A DNA stretch of 34,676 bases, from assembly GCA_964019425.1 (NCBI GenBank), contig CAXHTC010000005.1, positions 1 through 34,676 of the forward strand. The letters are read 5' to 3'. The position numbers and the translations under genes are program-made. The DNA is from Flectonema sp. DT1601. Its lineage: Eukaryota; Euglenozoa; Diplonemea; Diplonemida; Diplonemidae. The notes beneath the pieces were generated by a model, which was not told where the DNA came from, ran no database searches, and worked only from the letters and a program-made list of their open reading frames with translations. This document shows, in pieces, positions 20,327 to 30,874 of this stretch; position 1 is the first letter of the stretch, and each line of letters starts with the position of its first letter.

Positions 20327-22347
20327 AGTGTTTGCTATAGGTTTAAAGGGGTTTATTGCGTTTATGGTGCTTTTAGGCCATTTTGTGCCTCACCGCATAA
20401 TTACGATGTTACGGTAAATAGGTTAATTACGTAACGACTACATCAACATGTGATCCACGATTACACAAAGACCTCGATAAGAGTTATTTGTTAATACCTC
20501 TGATTTCCTTCTTTTACCATTCTCGTGCTTGAAGATGTACCAAAACCATACAAAGACCTCGATAAGAATATCGTATTCCGCCACTTCGCGATGTTCCTAT
20601 AATTGGTTTGCTATAGATTTAAAGGGCTTTTGTGCACTTTCTCTCATTTTACCTCTTTTTGACCCTGCTTTAAAGGGGTTAACGTACTTTACTGTTTTGC
20701 TTAAATATGATCCTATGCTTAGTTCCGTTACATCACTGTGTTCGACGTATGCCGCGGATCGTACAAAGACCTCGATAAGAATATCGTATTTATGGTATTT
20801 GTAGTTGAATACGTAATTATCGTGTTTCGCAGCTTAAAGCCGCGCGACTCTAATCCTGTATCTAGCCCTACAGCTAGGCCTGACAGCCGCGTTTAGGCCC
20901 TATTTACTTTATGTGTTGTTATTATACTCTTCGCTCATCATCGTGATCACGTGATCAGCTCATCGTATGTAAACAATACGACGTCACCTAACATTTGAAG
21001 TGGAGGGTTCCAAGCCAGAGAAGGGTAACATGGCGCTACTTAGCTTACATATACTCTAATAACCCTAACTAGTATTACTATAGTATCACATACATATGCG
21101 GAAGGTCAAACGCATCTTACGCTAAATAGGTAAAATACGAACATGTCCCGCGAAAGTGTTTGCTATAGGTTTAAAGGGGTTTATTGCGTTTATGGTGCTT
21201 TTAGGTCATTTTGTGCCTCACCGCATAATTACGATGTTACGGTAAATAGGTTAATTACGTAACGACTACATCAACATGTGATTCACGATTACACAAAGAC
21301 CTCGATAAGAATATCAGGTGCTATCCCTAATTTCCTTCTTTTACCATTCTCGCGCTTTAAGATGTACCAAAACCATACAAAGACCTCGATAAGAATCTCG
21401 TATTCCGCCACTTCGCGATGTTCCAATAAATGGCTTGCTATAGATTTAAAGGGCTTTTGTGCACTTTCTCTCATTTTACCTCTTTTTGGCCCCACTTTAA
21501 AGGGTGTTTTAGGTGCTTTTACTGTGTTTTACCTATTTTGGGCGCGCCACGAAATGGTATCACCAAGTTATCGATAGCATGTTTGCTGCGCGTAACGTGA
21601 TATCTCCCAATAAACCGGAACGTAAGCGTTTAGCGTCTAATGCCTCCACGCTTATAATCCTGTATCTAGCCCTACAGCTTGGCCTGACAGCCGCGTTTAG
21701 GCCTCCTAAATGGTACCGCTGCTTGTGGAGAGTCCAACTGCGCGTAGCGATTGTCTTAATTACATGTGATTATCTTCTCGTGGTGCGACTATCCGTTTTA
21801 CAACGTCAAGCGCGAGAATGCTATTTAGCATGTAAATAAGTATTTGTGTGTGCGCAACATCATGTTCGCTGCGCGTAACGTGTTACTTACCTAATTCTCC
21901 CTAAGCCTGTACAAGCCATTCTACTGTTTACCAACTGCGCATGTCATGCCACGTGTCGTACGAATGCATAGTGATTTGCGTTGATCGCTAACATCCATTT
22001 ATGGTCTGAAGCGCGAGAATGCTAAATACACCCTTTTAAAGTGTTACACGATATGCACAACACCGTAAACAGCGTGTTTGGTTTCGCTGCGCGTAAGGCC
22101 AGCCGGCATCAACTACACAAACACGTGAATGTACATGTTTATTTAGGTGTTTGGCGTATTACGCTAAACAGCGTCCAGGCCGTTGTTGGGGATCCACATG
22201 AGCATGTCGATAAACCGTTTTGCGGGGCACAACTTTCGTATTCCCAGATTTGAGAAATTCAAATTGGATCTTGCGAATCTCGATATCATCTGATCCAGCC
22301 TCTGGAAGCACATATTCACGTTTACACTTATTTCGTGTACGGTGAAA
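20327..22347 (+). repeat. Direct repeat B, copy 2 (about 2,021 bp)
   Basis: Partner of 16537-18557. It carries M1 20331, then M3 21077 and the same cassette spacings. Its last 43 bp (22305-22347) are also the first 43 bp of the unit C array, so the join between the two repeat systems lies within shared sequence. Confidence 0.92.
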
Positions 22348-22521
22348 AGTGGCCTTTTGGGTGTGGGCGACAACGGCAAGTGTAACGATTTAACATGTAT
22401 GTTAACGTGTTTGCCTCTAGCGAATTGGGATCAAACCGTGCACGTGTTTCGCGACGTGCATGTATTTGTTGCGTATTGGAGTACACACGTGTGGGCTGCA
22501 CGGGCGTGCCGCAGCTAATTC

Positions 22522-22603
22522 CATTACACGTAATGTTGTTCTTGTACTCTTCGCTCATCACGTGAGCACGTAATCAGCTCATCGTATGTAAAACAATACG
22601 ATG
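22522..22603. promoter_or_regulatory. Palindrome cluster upstream of cassette C1
   Basis: CATTAC/GTAATG dyad (22522-22535), an imperfect CACGTGAGCACGTAAT dyad, and the hairpin CATCGTAT / ATACGATG (22580-22603) with an eight-base loop (one more A than in cassettes X1-X3). The stems are intact. Copies lie at +4,285 and +8,570. Confidence 0.45.
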
Positions 22604-22694
22604 TCACCTAACATTGAAGGAGTGTTCCAAGCCAGAGAAGGGTAACATGGCCCTACTAAGCAGGCAGTACACTCTAATAACCCTAACTAGTATT

Positions 22695-23130
22695 ACTATA
22701 GTATCACATACATATGCGGAAGGTCAAACGCATCTACGCTAAAATAGGTAAATACGAACATGTCTCCGCGAAAGTGTTTGCTATAGATTTAAAGGGGTTT
22801 ATTGCGTTTATGGTGCTTTTAGGCCATTTTGTGCCTCGCCACATAATTACGATGTTACGGTAAATAGGTTAATTACGTAACGACTACATCAACATGTGAT
22901 TCACGATTACACAAAGACCTCGATAAGAGTTATAACTTAATACCTCTGATTTCCTTCTTTTACCATTCTCATGCTTGAAGATGTACCAAAACCATACAAA
23001 GACCTCGATAAGAATATCGTATTCCGCCACTTCGCGATGTTCCTATAATTGGTTTGCTATAGATTTAAAGGGCTTTTGTGCACTTTCTCTCATTTTACCT
23101 CTTTTTGGTACCGCTTTAAAGGGGTTTTAA
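22695..23130 (+). repeat. Motif cassette C1
   Basis: M3 22695, M1 22777 (82 bp), M2 22911 (134 bp on) and 22996, M1 23053 (57 bp on), half M1 near 23112. An additional M2 lies at about 23211. Copies start at 26980 and 31265. Confidence 0.85.
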
Positions 23131-23375
23131 CGCACTTTACTGTGTTTGCTTAAATACGACCCTATGCTTAGTTACGTGGCATCACTGTGTTCGACGTATT
23201 CCGCGGATCGTACAAAGACCTCGATAAGAATCTCGTATTTATGGTATTTGTAGTTGAATACGTAATTATCGTGTTTCGCAGCTTAAAGCCGCGCTACTCT
23301 AATCCTGTATCTAGCCCTAGGCTTAGGCCTGACAGCCGCCTTAAGGCCCTTATTAACTGTTGGTGGAGTTTGTGC

Positions 23376-23459
23376 GCTGCGCAGCAACTGCGTGTTGTTG
23401 TACTCTTCGCTCATCACGTGAGCACGTAATCAGCTCATCGTATGTAAAACAATACGATG
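23376..23459. promoter_or_regulatory. Palindrome cluster upstream of cassette C2
   Basis: GCTGCGCAGC at 23376-23385, an imperfect CACGTGAGCACGTAAT dyad, and the hairpin at 23436-23459. Arrangement as in the other clusters. Copies lie at +4,285 and +8,570. Confidence 0.45.
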
Positions 23460-23555
23460 TCACCTAACATTGAAGTAGAGCGTGTCAAGCCAGTGAAGAA
23501 GGCTAATATGGGCCTACTGAGTAGACGCACACACCTAATAACCCTAACTAGTATT

Positions 23556-23985
23556 ACTATAGTATCACATACATATGCGGAAGCCCCGAGCGATCCACGA
23601 AAAAGGGTGGAATACGAACACGTCTCCGCAAAAGTGTTTGCTATAGATTTAAAGGGGTTTTATGCGTTTAGAGCGCTTTTGGCCCATTTTGTGCCTCACC
23701 ACATAATTACGATGTTACGGTAAATAGGTTAATTACGTAACGACTACATCAACATGTGATTCACGATTACACAAAGACCTCGATAAGAATATCAGGTGAT
23801 ATCCCTAATTTCCTTCTTTACCCATTCTCGTGTTTGTAAGTGTACCAAATCATACAAAGACCTCGATAAGAATATCGTATTTCGCCACTTCGCGATGTTC
23901 CTATAAATGGGTTGCTATAGATTTAAAGGGCTTTTATGCACTTTCTCTCATTTTACCTCTTTTTGGCCTCACTTTAAAGGGTGTT
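23556..23985 (+). repeat. Motif cassette C2
   Basis: M3 23556, M1 23637 (81 bp), M2 23771 (134 bp on) and 23854, M1 23911 (57 bp on), half M1 near 23970. The first half can be read as an 88-codon frame from the hairpin's last ATG (23457) through SHTYAEAPSDPRKRV and FAIDLKGF. In sister cassettes this frame is interrupted or shifted, so I do not call a gene. Copies start at 27841 and 32126. Confidence 0.85.
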
Positions 23986-24551
23986 TTAGGTACTTTTACT
24001 GTGTTTACCTATTTTGGGCGCGCCACGAAATGGTATCACCAAGTTATCGATAGCATGTTTGCTGCGCGTAACGTGATATCTCCCAATAAACCGGAACGTA
24101 AGCGTTTAGCGTCTAATGCCTCTACGCTTATAATCCTGTATCTAGCCTACAGCTTGGCCTGACAGCCGCGTTTAGTCCTCTTAAAGCGTATCGCTGTTTA
24201 CGCGTTTGCTGTGTAACACTAAACTGCGTGCAGCGAATAACTAATCGATAGCATGTTTTGCTTCGCGTAACGTGATATCTTATCGATAAAAGTATTTAGC
24301 GTGTTTCGCAGCTTAAGGCCGCGCGACTCTAATCTTGCATCTAGTCCTACAGCTTGGCCTGACAGCCGCGTTTAGGCCTCCTAACTGCTTGTGGAGAGTC
24401 CCTGCGCGTAACGATTATCTAATTACATGTGATTATCTTCTCGTGATGCGAGTATCCGTTTTACAACGCCAAGCGCGAGAATGCTATTTGACATGTAAAT
24501 AAGTATTTGTGTGCGCAACATCATGTTTGCTGCGCGTAAGGGCAGCCGGCA

Positions 24552-24573
24552 TCAACTACACAAACACGTGTAT
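24552..24573. other. CACGTG hairpin of inverted block Y
   Basis: AAACACGTG and CACGTGTTT form a 9-bp stem around TATT. The equivalent hairpin in block Y copy 1 (12926-12947) has AAACATGTG and CACATGTTT, a paired change that keeps the stem. A second array hairpin with loop AATA lies at 26405-26426. Confidence 0.6.
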
Positions 24574-24834
24574 TCACGTGTTTATTTAGGTGTTTGGCGT
24601 ATTACGCTAAACAGCGTCCAAGCCGTTGTTGGGATCCACATGACCATGTCGATAACCGTTTTGCGCGGCACACGGCGTGCCCAGGGGCGGCGCCTGACTA
24701 GACACGCGCATTCGCGTTACACGCGTTACGCACTAGATACGCGATATCATGATTACATGTCATGATCACCAGCTCGTAGAAATAGTTATAGGCGGCTCGT
24801 GCGGCAACTCACCTGCGGTTCGGAAGTAGATGTA

Positions 24835-25790
24835 TTGTAGGTAAGTAGCGTACACGTGTAGCGCGTGTAGCTGCTCATGGGCGTACAGGGCCTGCGGTAC
24901 ATGTAGGTACACATACAAAATGTATATATATAAACATATACTTAATGTTCCTAAAGGTATTCATCACCTGCAGTCAGCCCTTCCACAATAACATTCGTCA
25001 GCAGAGTTGTAATGTTTACATGAGCAGTATAGAGTTACGATGTGCTCTTCCATCATAACCTAACCATAGTTATCTTGTCGTAGATGAAGTAGTCTTGCTA
25101 GCTGTAGCTACAGCATAAAGACTTATAGGATTATCCATTAAGAACTCAAGCAAAGTCATAGAATAATACGGAGTGCTTCAGTAATGCTTATTGGAGTACA
25201 TCCTTTCCTACAACAGGAAGCACCGTTATCAAGTTAGTTATAACAGTGAGGGCTCAGTATGACATCAGTCCTCAAGGAAGGACGTATCCCATGAAGGCCA
25301 CTCCCATCATAAGCAACCATATGATCACTAAGCTCTTTGCTGTGCTTGACGTGGAAGCATTAAAGAACTAAGAGCATGGCTTTGTTAAGCTCCGCTAAAC
25401 ATATTATGTCTGCTCATTATATTCTTATAGGCACAACAGTACAATCATCGTAGCACTCACTACAGTCTACAGTGGTACTGCAGTGCTTCTACTCAGTGAT
25501 GATCATCTTATGTTCCTTCCCTTCTTAGCTCAGCTAAGAGTTATCCACATCATCACTGTGCTTAGCCTAATAACTAATTGGTTGCCTTAACAACTCTAAC
25601 GTAGTTATCTTTATTAGTTACAGCTTGTAGTGTATCCTTATATAGGTACATAGCCTTAGACTAGTAACGTGTATATCTTATCATCTACACGTAACTATTA
25701 TAAAGCATGCTGTGCGTGTAATGTACTATGGCGCGCCATCAAGCGTGTCACTACAAGTTCACGTCGTATTGCTATTCTATAGCAAGACAC
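24835..25790. other. Unit C spacer, about 950 bp, no gene
   Basis: 24985-25045 still matches the inverted 13800-13860 stretch (ACAATAACATTCGTCAGC). The rest has only loose resemblance to Z/H words (CTACAGTGGTACTGCAGTGC). It includes a TATATATATAAACATATA run near 24925. I see no RNA gene, no open frame of note, and no M1, M2 or M3 before 25777. The copies at +4,285 and +8,570 look identical. Confidence 0.6.
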
Positions 25791-25796
25791 GTATTC

Positions 25797-26010
25797 ACTA
25801 TAGTATCACATACATATGCACCACACCTCGAACATCCACTTTTAGGGGTTTAGCCAAATCCGCACCATTAGCTCGAAATATCACTTGTCTGTGAGAGACC
25901 CAATCCACCAAAGTTAGGATGGATGAGAATTGTTGGCCCATCACAGAACGCCCTTTAAGAGATTCGTTTGGTAAACCGTTTAAAAGGTTTCTTTTGTGCA
26001 TTTATTATCG
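25797..26010 (+). repeat. Decayed cassette C3 with intact M3
   Basis: M3 is intact over its 23 bp at 25797, but downstream only scraps of the cassette remain (AGGGGTTTAG near 25843, CCCTTTAAGAG near 25952). An inverted M1 core (CTATAGCAA, 25777-25785) lies just upstream. The survival of M3 alone is notable. Copies at 30082 and 34367. Confidence 0.7.
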
Positions 26011-26049
26011 ATATTACGTTTAGCTAATATCATAACATGCCTATTTACA

Positions 26050-26057
26050 GGGGGGGG
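26050..26057 (+). repeat. G8 homopolymer
   Basis: Eight consecutive G, also eight at 30335-30342 and 34620-34627. Homopolymers of this length usually vary between old repeat copies and in long-read assemblies, so identical lengths support either very recent amplification or copying by the assembler. Confidence 0.85.
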
Positions 26058-26319
26058 TTCGCTATGTTACAATACATGCGAATACACGTGTAAAACGTAG
26101 TTTCACAGTATGTTAATGTACTGCAGATCGGCCTTGATCCGCCAAACCCGTAATTGGGCGAATATTGGCTTAATTACAGTAAATCTCTACGCATTGCGCA
26201 CGTCGTGTTGGATATCTGGCTACGATAATATCTCGACACACCTAAAATCACAAACACAACTTCGTGATTCCGATTTTGGATATCATCTGATTCGCCTTCT
26301 GGAAGCCCGTAATCAAGGT

Positions 26320-26589
26320 ATTCACTACATGCACAACACGTTGTGGTTTCGTGAACGTCGCGTTTGGTTTCGCTGCGCGTAAGGCCAGCCGGCATCAACT
26401 ACACAAACACGTGAATACACGTGTTTATTTAGGTGTTTGGCGTATTACGCTAAACAGCGTCCAAGCCGTTGTTGGGGATCCACATGACCATGTCGATAAC
26501 CGTTTTGCGTGGCACAACTTTCGTATTCCCAGATTTGGGAAGTCCAAATCGGATCTTGCGAATCGCGATAGCATGTAATTCAGCCTCTA
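26320..26589 (-). repeat. Inverted connector and block Y ending unit C
   Basis: On the minus strand this runs through block Y, then GTTGATGCCGGCTGGCC, GCGACGTTCACGAAACC and CTTGATTACGGG, as at 12683-13045. It retains the Y-copy-1 form GATCCGATTTGGACTTCCC, whereas repeat B carries four clustered transitions there. It continues seamlessly into the next unit. Confidence 0.75.
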
Positions 26590-29500
26590 GAAGCACATAT
26601 TCACGTTTACACTTATTTCGTGTACGGTGAAAAGTGGCCTTTTGGGTGTGGGCGACAACGGCAAGTGTAACGATTTAACATGTATGTTAACGTGTTTGCC
26701 TCTAGCGAATTGGGATCAAACCGTGCACGTGTTTCGCGACGTGCATGTATTTGTTGCGTATTGGAGTACACACGTGTGGGCTGCACGGGCGTGCCGCAGC
26801 TAATTCCATTACACGTAATGTTGTTCTTGTACTCTTCGCTCATCACGTGAGCACGTAATCAGCTCATCGTATGTAAAACAATACGATGTCACCTAACATT
26901 GAAGGAGTGTTCCAAGCCAGAGAAGGGTAACATGGCCCTACTAAGCAGGCAGTACACTCTAATAACCCTAACTAGTATTACTATAGTATCACATACATAT
27001 GCGGAAGGTCAAACGCATCTACGCTAAAATAGGTAAATACGAACATGTCTCCGCGAAAGTGTTTGCTATAGATTTAAAGGGGTTTATTGCGTTTATGGTG
27101 CTTTTAGGCCATTTTGTGCCTCGCCACATAATTACGATGTTACGGTAAATAGGTTAATTACGTAACGACTACATCAACATGTGATTCACGATTACACAAA
27201 GACCTCGATAAGAGTTATAACTTAATACCTCTGATTTCCTTCTTTTACCATTCTCATGCTTGAAGATGTACCAAAACCATACAAAGACCTCGATAAGAAT
27301 ATCGTATTCCGCCACTTCGCGATGTTCCTATAATTGGTTTGCTATAGATTTAAAGGGCTTTTGTGCACTTTCTCTCATTTTACCTCTTTTTGGTACCGCT
27401 TTAAAGGGGTTTTAACGCACTTTACTGTGTTTGCTTAAATACGACCCTATGCTTAGTTACGTGGCATCACTGTGTTCGACGTATTCCGCGGATCGTACAA
27501 AGACCTCGATAAGAATCTCGTATTTATGGTATTTGTAGTTGAATACGTAATTATCGTGTTTCGCAGCTTAAAGCCGCGCTACTCTAATCCTGTATCTAGC
27601 CCTAGGCTTAGGCCTGACAGCCGCCTTAAGGCCCTTATTAACTGTTGGTGGAGTTTGTGCGCTGCGCAGCAACTGCGTGTTGTTGTACTCTTCGCTCATC
27701 ACGTGAGCACGTAATCAGCTCATCGTATGTAAAACAATACGATGTCACCTAACATTGAAGTAGAGCGTGTCAAGCCAGTGAAGAAGGCTAATATGGGCCT
27801 ACTGAGTAGACGCACACACCTAATAACCCTAACTAGTATTACTATAGTATCACATACATATGCGGAAGCCCCGAGCGATCCACGAAAAAGGGTGGAATAC
27901 GAACACGTCTCCGCAAAAGTGTTTGCTATAGATTTAAAGGGGTTTTATGCGTTTAGAGCGCTTTTGGCCCATTTTGTGCCTCACCACATAATTACGATGT
28001 TACGGTAAATAGGTTAATTACGTAACGACTACATCAACATGTGATTCACGATTACACAAAGACCTCGATAAGAATATCAGGTGATATCCCTAATTTCCTT
28101 CTTTACCCATTCTCGTGTTTGTAAGTGTACCAAATCATACAAAGACCTCGATAAGAATATCGTATTTCGCCACTTCGCGATGTTCCTATAAATGGGTTGC
28201 TATAGATTTAAAGGGCTTTTATGCACTTTCTCTCATTTTACCTCTTTTTGGCCTCACTTTAAAGGGTGTTTTAGGTACTTTTACTGTGTTTACCTATTTT
28301 GGGCGCGCCACGAAATGGTATCACCAAGTTATCGATAGCATGTTTGCTGCGCGTAACGTGATATCTCCCAATAAACCGGAACGTAAGCGTTTAGCGTCTA
28401 ATGCCTCTACGCTTATAATCCTGTATCTAGCCTACAGCTTGGCCTGACAGCCGCGTTTAGTCCTCTTAAAGCGTATCGCTGTTTACGCGTTTGCTGTGTA
28501 ACACTAAACTGCGTGCAGCGAATAACTAATCGATAGCATGTTTTGCTTCGCGTAACGTGATATCTTATCGATAAAAGTATTTAGCGTGTTTCGCAGCTTA
28601 AGGCCGCGCGACTCTAATCTTGCATCTAGTCCTACAGCTTGGCCTGACAGCCGCGTTTAGGCCTCCTAACTGCTTGTGGAGAGTCCCTGCGCGTAACGAT
28701 TATCTAATTACATGTGATTATCTTCTCGTGATGCGAGTATCCGTTTTACAACGCCAAGCGCGAGAATGCTATTTGACATGTAAATAAGTATTTGTGTGCG
28801 CAACATCATGTTTGCTGCGCGTAAGGGCAGCCGGCATCAACTACACAAACACGTGTATTCACGTGTTTATTTAGGTGTTTGGCGTATTACGCTAAACAGC
28901 GTCCAAGCCGTTGTTGGGATCCACATGACCATGTCGATAACCGTTTTGCGCGGCACACGGCGTGCCCAGGGGCGGCGCCTGACTAGACACGCGCATTCGC
29001 GTTACACGCGTTACGCACTAGATACGCGATATCATGATTACATGTCATGATCACCAGCTCGTAGAAATAGTTATAGGCGGCTCGTGCGGCAACTCACCTG
29101 CGGTTCGGAAGTAGATGTATTGTAGGTAAGTAGCGTACACGTGTAGCGCGTGTAGCTGCTCATGGGCGTACAGGGCCTGCGGTACATGTAGGTACACATA
29201 CAAAATGTATATATATAAACATATACTTAATGTTCCTAAAGGTATTCATCACCTGCAGTCAGCCCTTCCACAATAACATTCGTCAGCAGAGTTGTAATGT
29301 TTACATGAGCAGTATAGAGTTACGATGTGCTCTTCCATCATAACCTAACCATAGTTATCTTGTCGTAGATGAAGTAGTCTTGCTAGCTGTAGCTACAGCA
29401 TAAAGACTTATAGGATTATCCATTAAGAACTCAAGCAAAGTCATAGAATAATACGGAGTGCTTCAGTAATGCTTATTGGAGTACATCCTTTCCTACAACA

Positions 29501-30874
29501 GGAAGCACCGTTATCAAGTTAGTTATAACAGTGAGGGCTCAGTATGACATCAGTCCTCAAGGAAGGACGTATCCCATGAAGGCCACTCCCATCATAAGCA
29601 ACCATATGATCACTAAGCTCTTTGCTGTGCTTGACGTGGAAGCATTAAAGAACTAAGAGCATGGCTTTGTTAAGCTCCGCTAAACATATTATGTCTGCTC
29701 ATTATATTCTTATAGGCACAACAGTACAATCATCGTAGCACTCACTACAGTCTACAGTGGTACTGCAGTGCTTCTACTCAGTGATGATCATCTTATGTTC
29801 CTTCCCTTCTTAGCTCAGCTAAGAGTTATCCACATCATCACTGTGCTTAGCCTAATAACTAATTGGTTGCCTTAACAACTCTAACGTAGTTATCTTTATT
29901 AGTTACAGCTTGTAGTGTATCCTTATATAGGTACATAGCCTTAGACTAGTAACGTGTATATCTTATCATCTACACGTAACTATTATAAAGCATGCTGTGC
30001 GTGTAATGTACTATGGCGCGCCATCAAGCGTGTCACTACAAGTTCACGTCGTATTGCTATTCTATAGCAAGACACGTATTCACTATAGTATCACATACAT
30101 ATGCACCACACCTCGAACATCCACTTTTAGGGGTTTAGCCAAATCCGCACCATTAGCTCGAAATATCACTTGTCTGTGAGAGACCCAATCCACCAAAGTT
30201 AGGATGGATGAGAATTGTTGGCCCATCACAGAACGCCCTTTAAGAGATTCGTTTGGTAAACCGTTTAAAAGGTTTCTTTTGTGCATTTATTATCGATATT
30301 ACGTTTAGCTAATATCATAACATGCCTATTTACAGGGGGGGGTTCGCTATGTTACAATACATGCGAATACACGTGTAAAACGTAGTTTCACAGTATGTTA
30401 ATGTACTGCAGATCGGCCTTGATCCGCCAAACCCGTAATTGGGCGAATATTGGCTTAATTACAGTAAATCTCTACGCATTGCGCACGTCGTGTTGGATAT
30501 CTGGCTACGATAATATCTCGACACACCTAAAATCACAAACACAACTTCGTGATTCCGATTTTGGATATCATCTGATTCGCCTTCTGGAAGCCCGTAATCA
30601 AGGTATTCACTACATGCACAACACGTTGTGGTTTCGTGAACGTCGCGTTTGGTTTCGCTGCGCGTAAGGCCAGCCGGCATCAACTACACAAACACGTGAA
30701 TACACGTGTTTATTTAGGTGTTTGGCGTATTACGCTAAACAGCGTCCAAGCCGTTGTTGGGGATCCACATGACCATGTCGATAACCGTTTTGCGTGGCAC
30801 AACTTTCGTATTCCCAGATTTGGGAAGTCCAAATCGGATCTTGCGAATCGCGATAGCATGTAATTCAGCCTCTA
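26590..30874 (+). repeat. Tandem array unit C, copy 2 (4,285 bp)
   Basis: Identical to copy 1 at every position I compared, including the homopolymer of eight G. Cassettes start (M3) at 26980, 27841 and 30082. The upstream boundary differs from copy 1 by one base (CTCTAG against CTCTGG at 22304), because copy 1 is preceded by repeat B rather than by another unit. Confidence 0.93.

Larger units (their letters stand above)
22305..26589 (+). repeat. Tandem array unit C, copy 1 (4,285 bp)
   Basis: The period was measured from several landmarks (for example 22306/26591, and the G8 tract at 26050/30335/34620). Order: partial inverted Y (22305-22505), cassette C1, M4, cassette C2, GGCGCGCC tail and M4 (to about 24175), a run of GCTGCGCGTAA and M4 words (24175-24535), partial inverted Y (24535-24665), palindrome-rich stretch (24665-24835), about 950 bp of weakly related spacer, decayed cassette C3 (25797 on), and inverted Y again to the unit end. 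The unit start is set where identity with the next unit begins. No gene is recognised; the longest frame of 110 codons lies over cassette C2. Confidence 0.93.

Noticed and set aside
23830-24162. 110-codon frame over cassette C2 repeating TKTSIRI and FAIDLKGF
   Set aside because: It follows the repeat motifs; sister cassettes close or shift the frame, and the motifs do not show relaxed silent positions.
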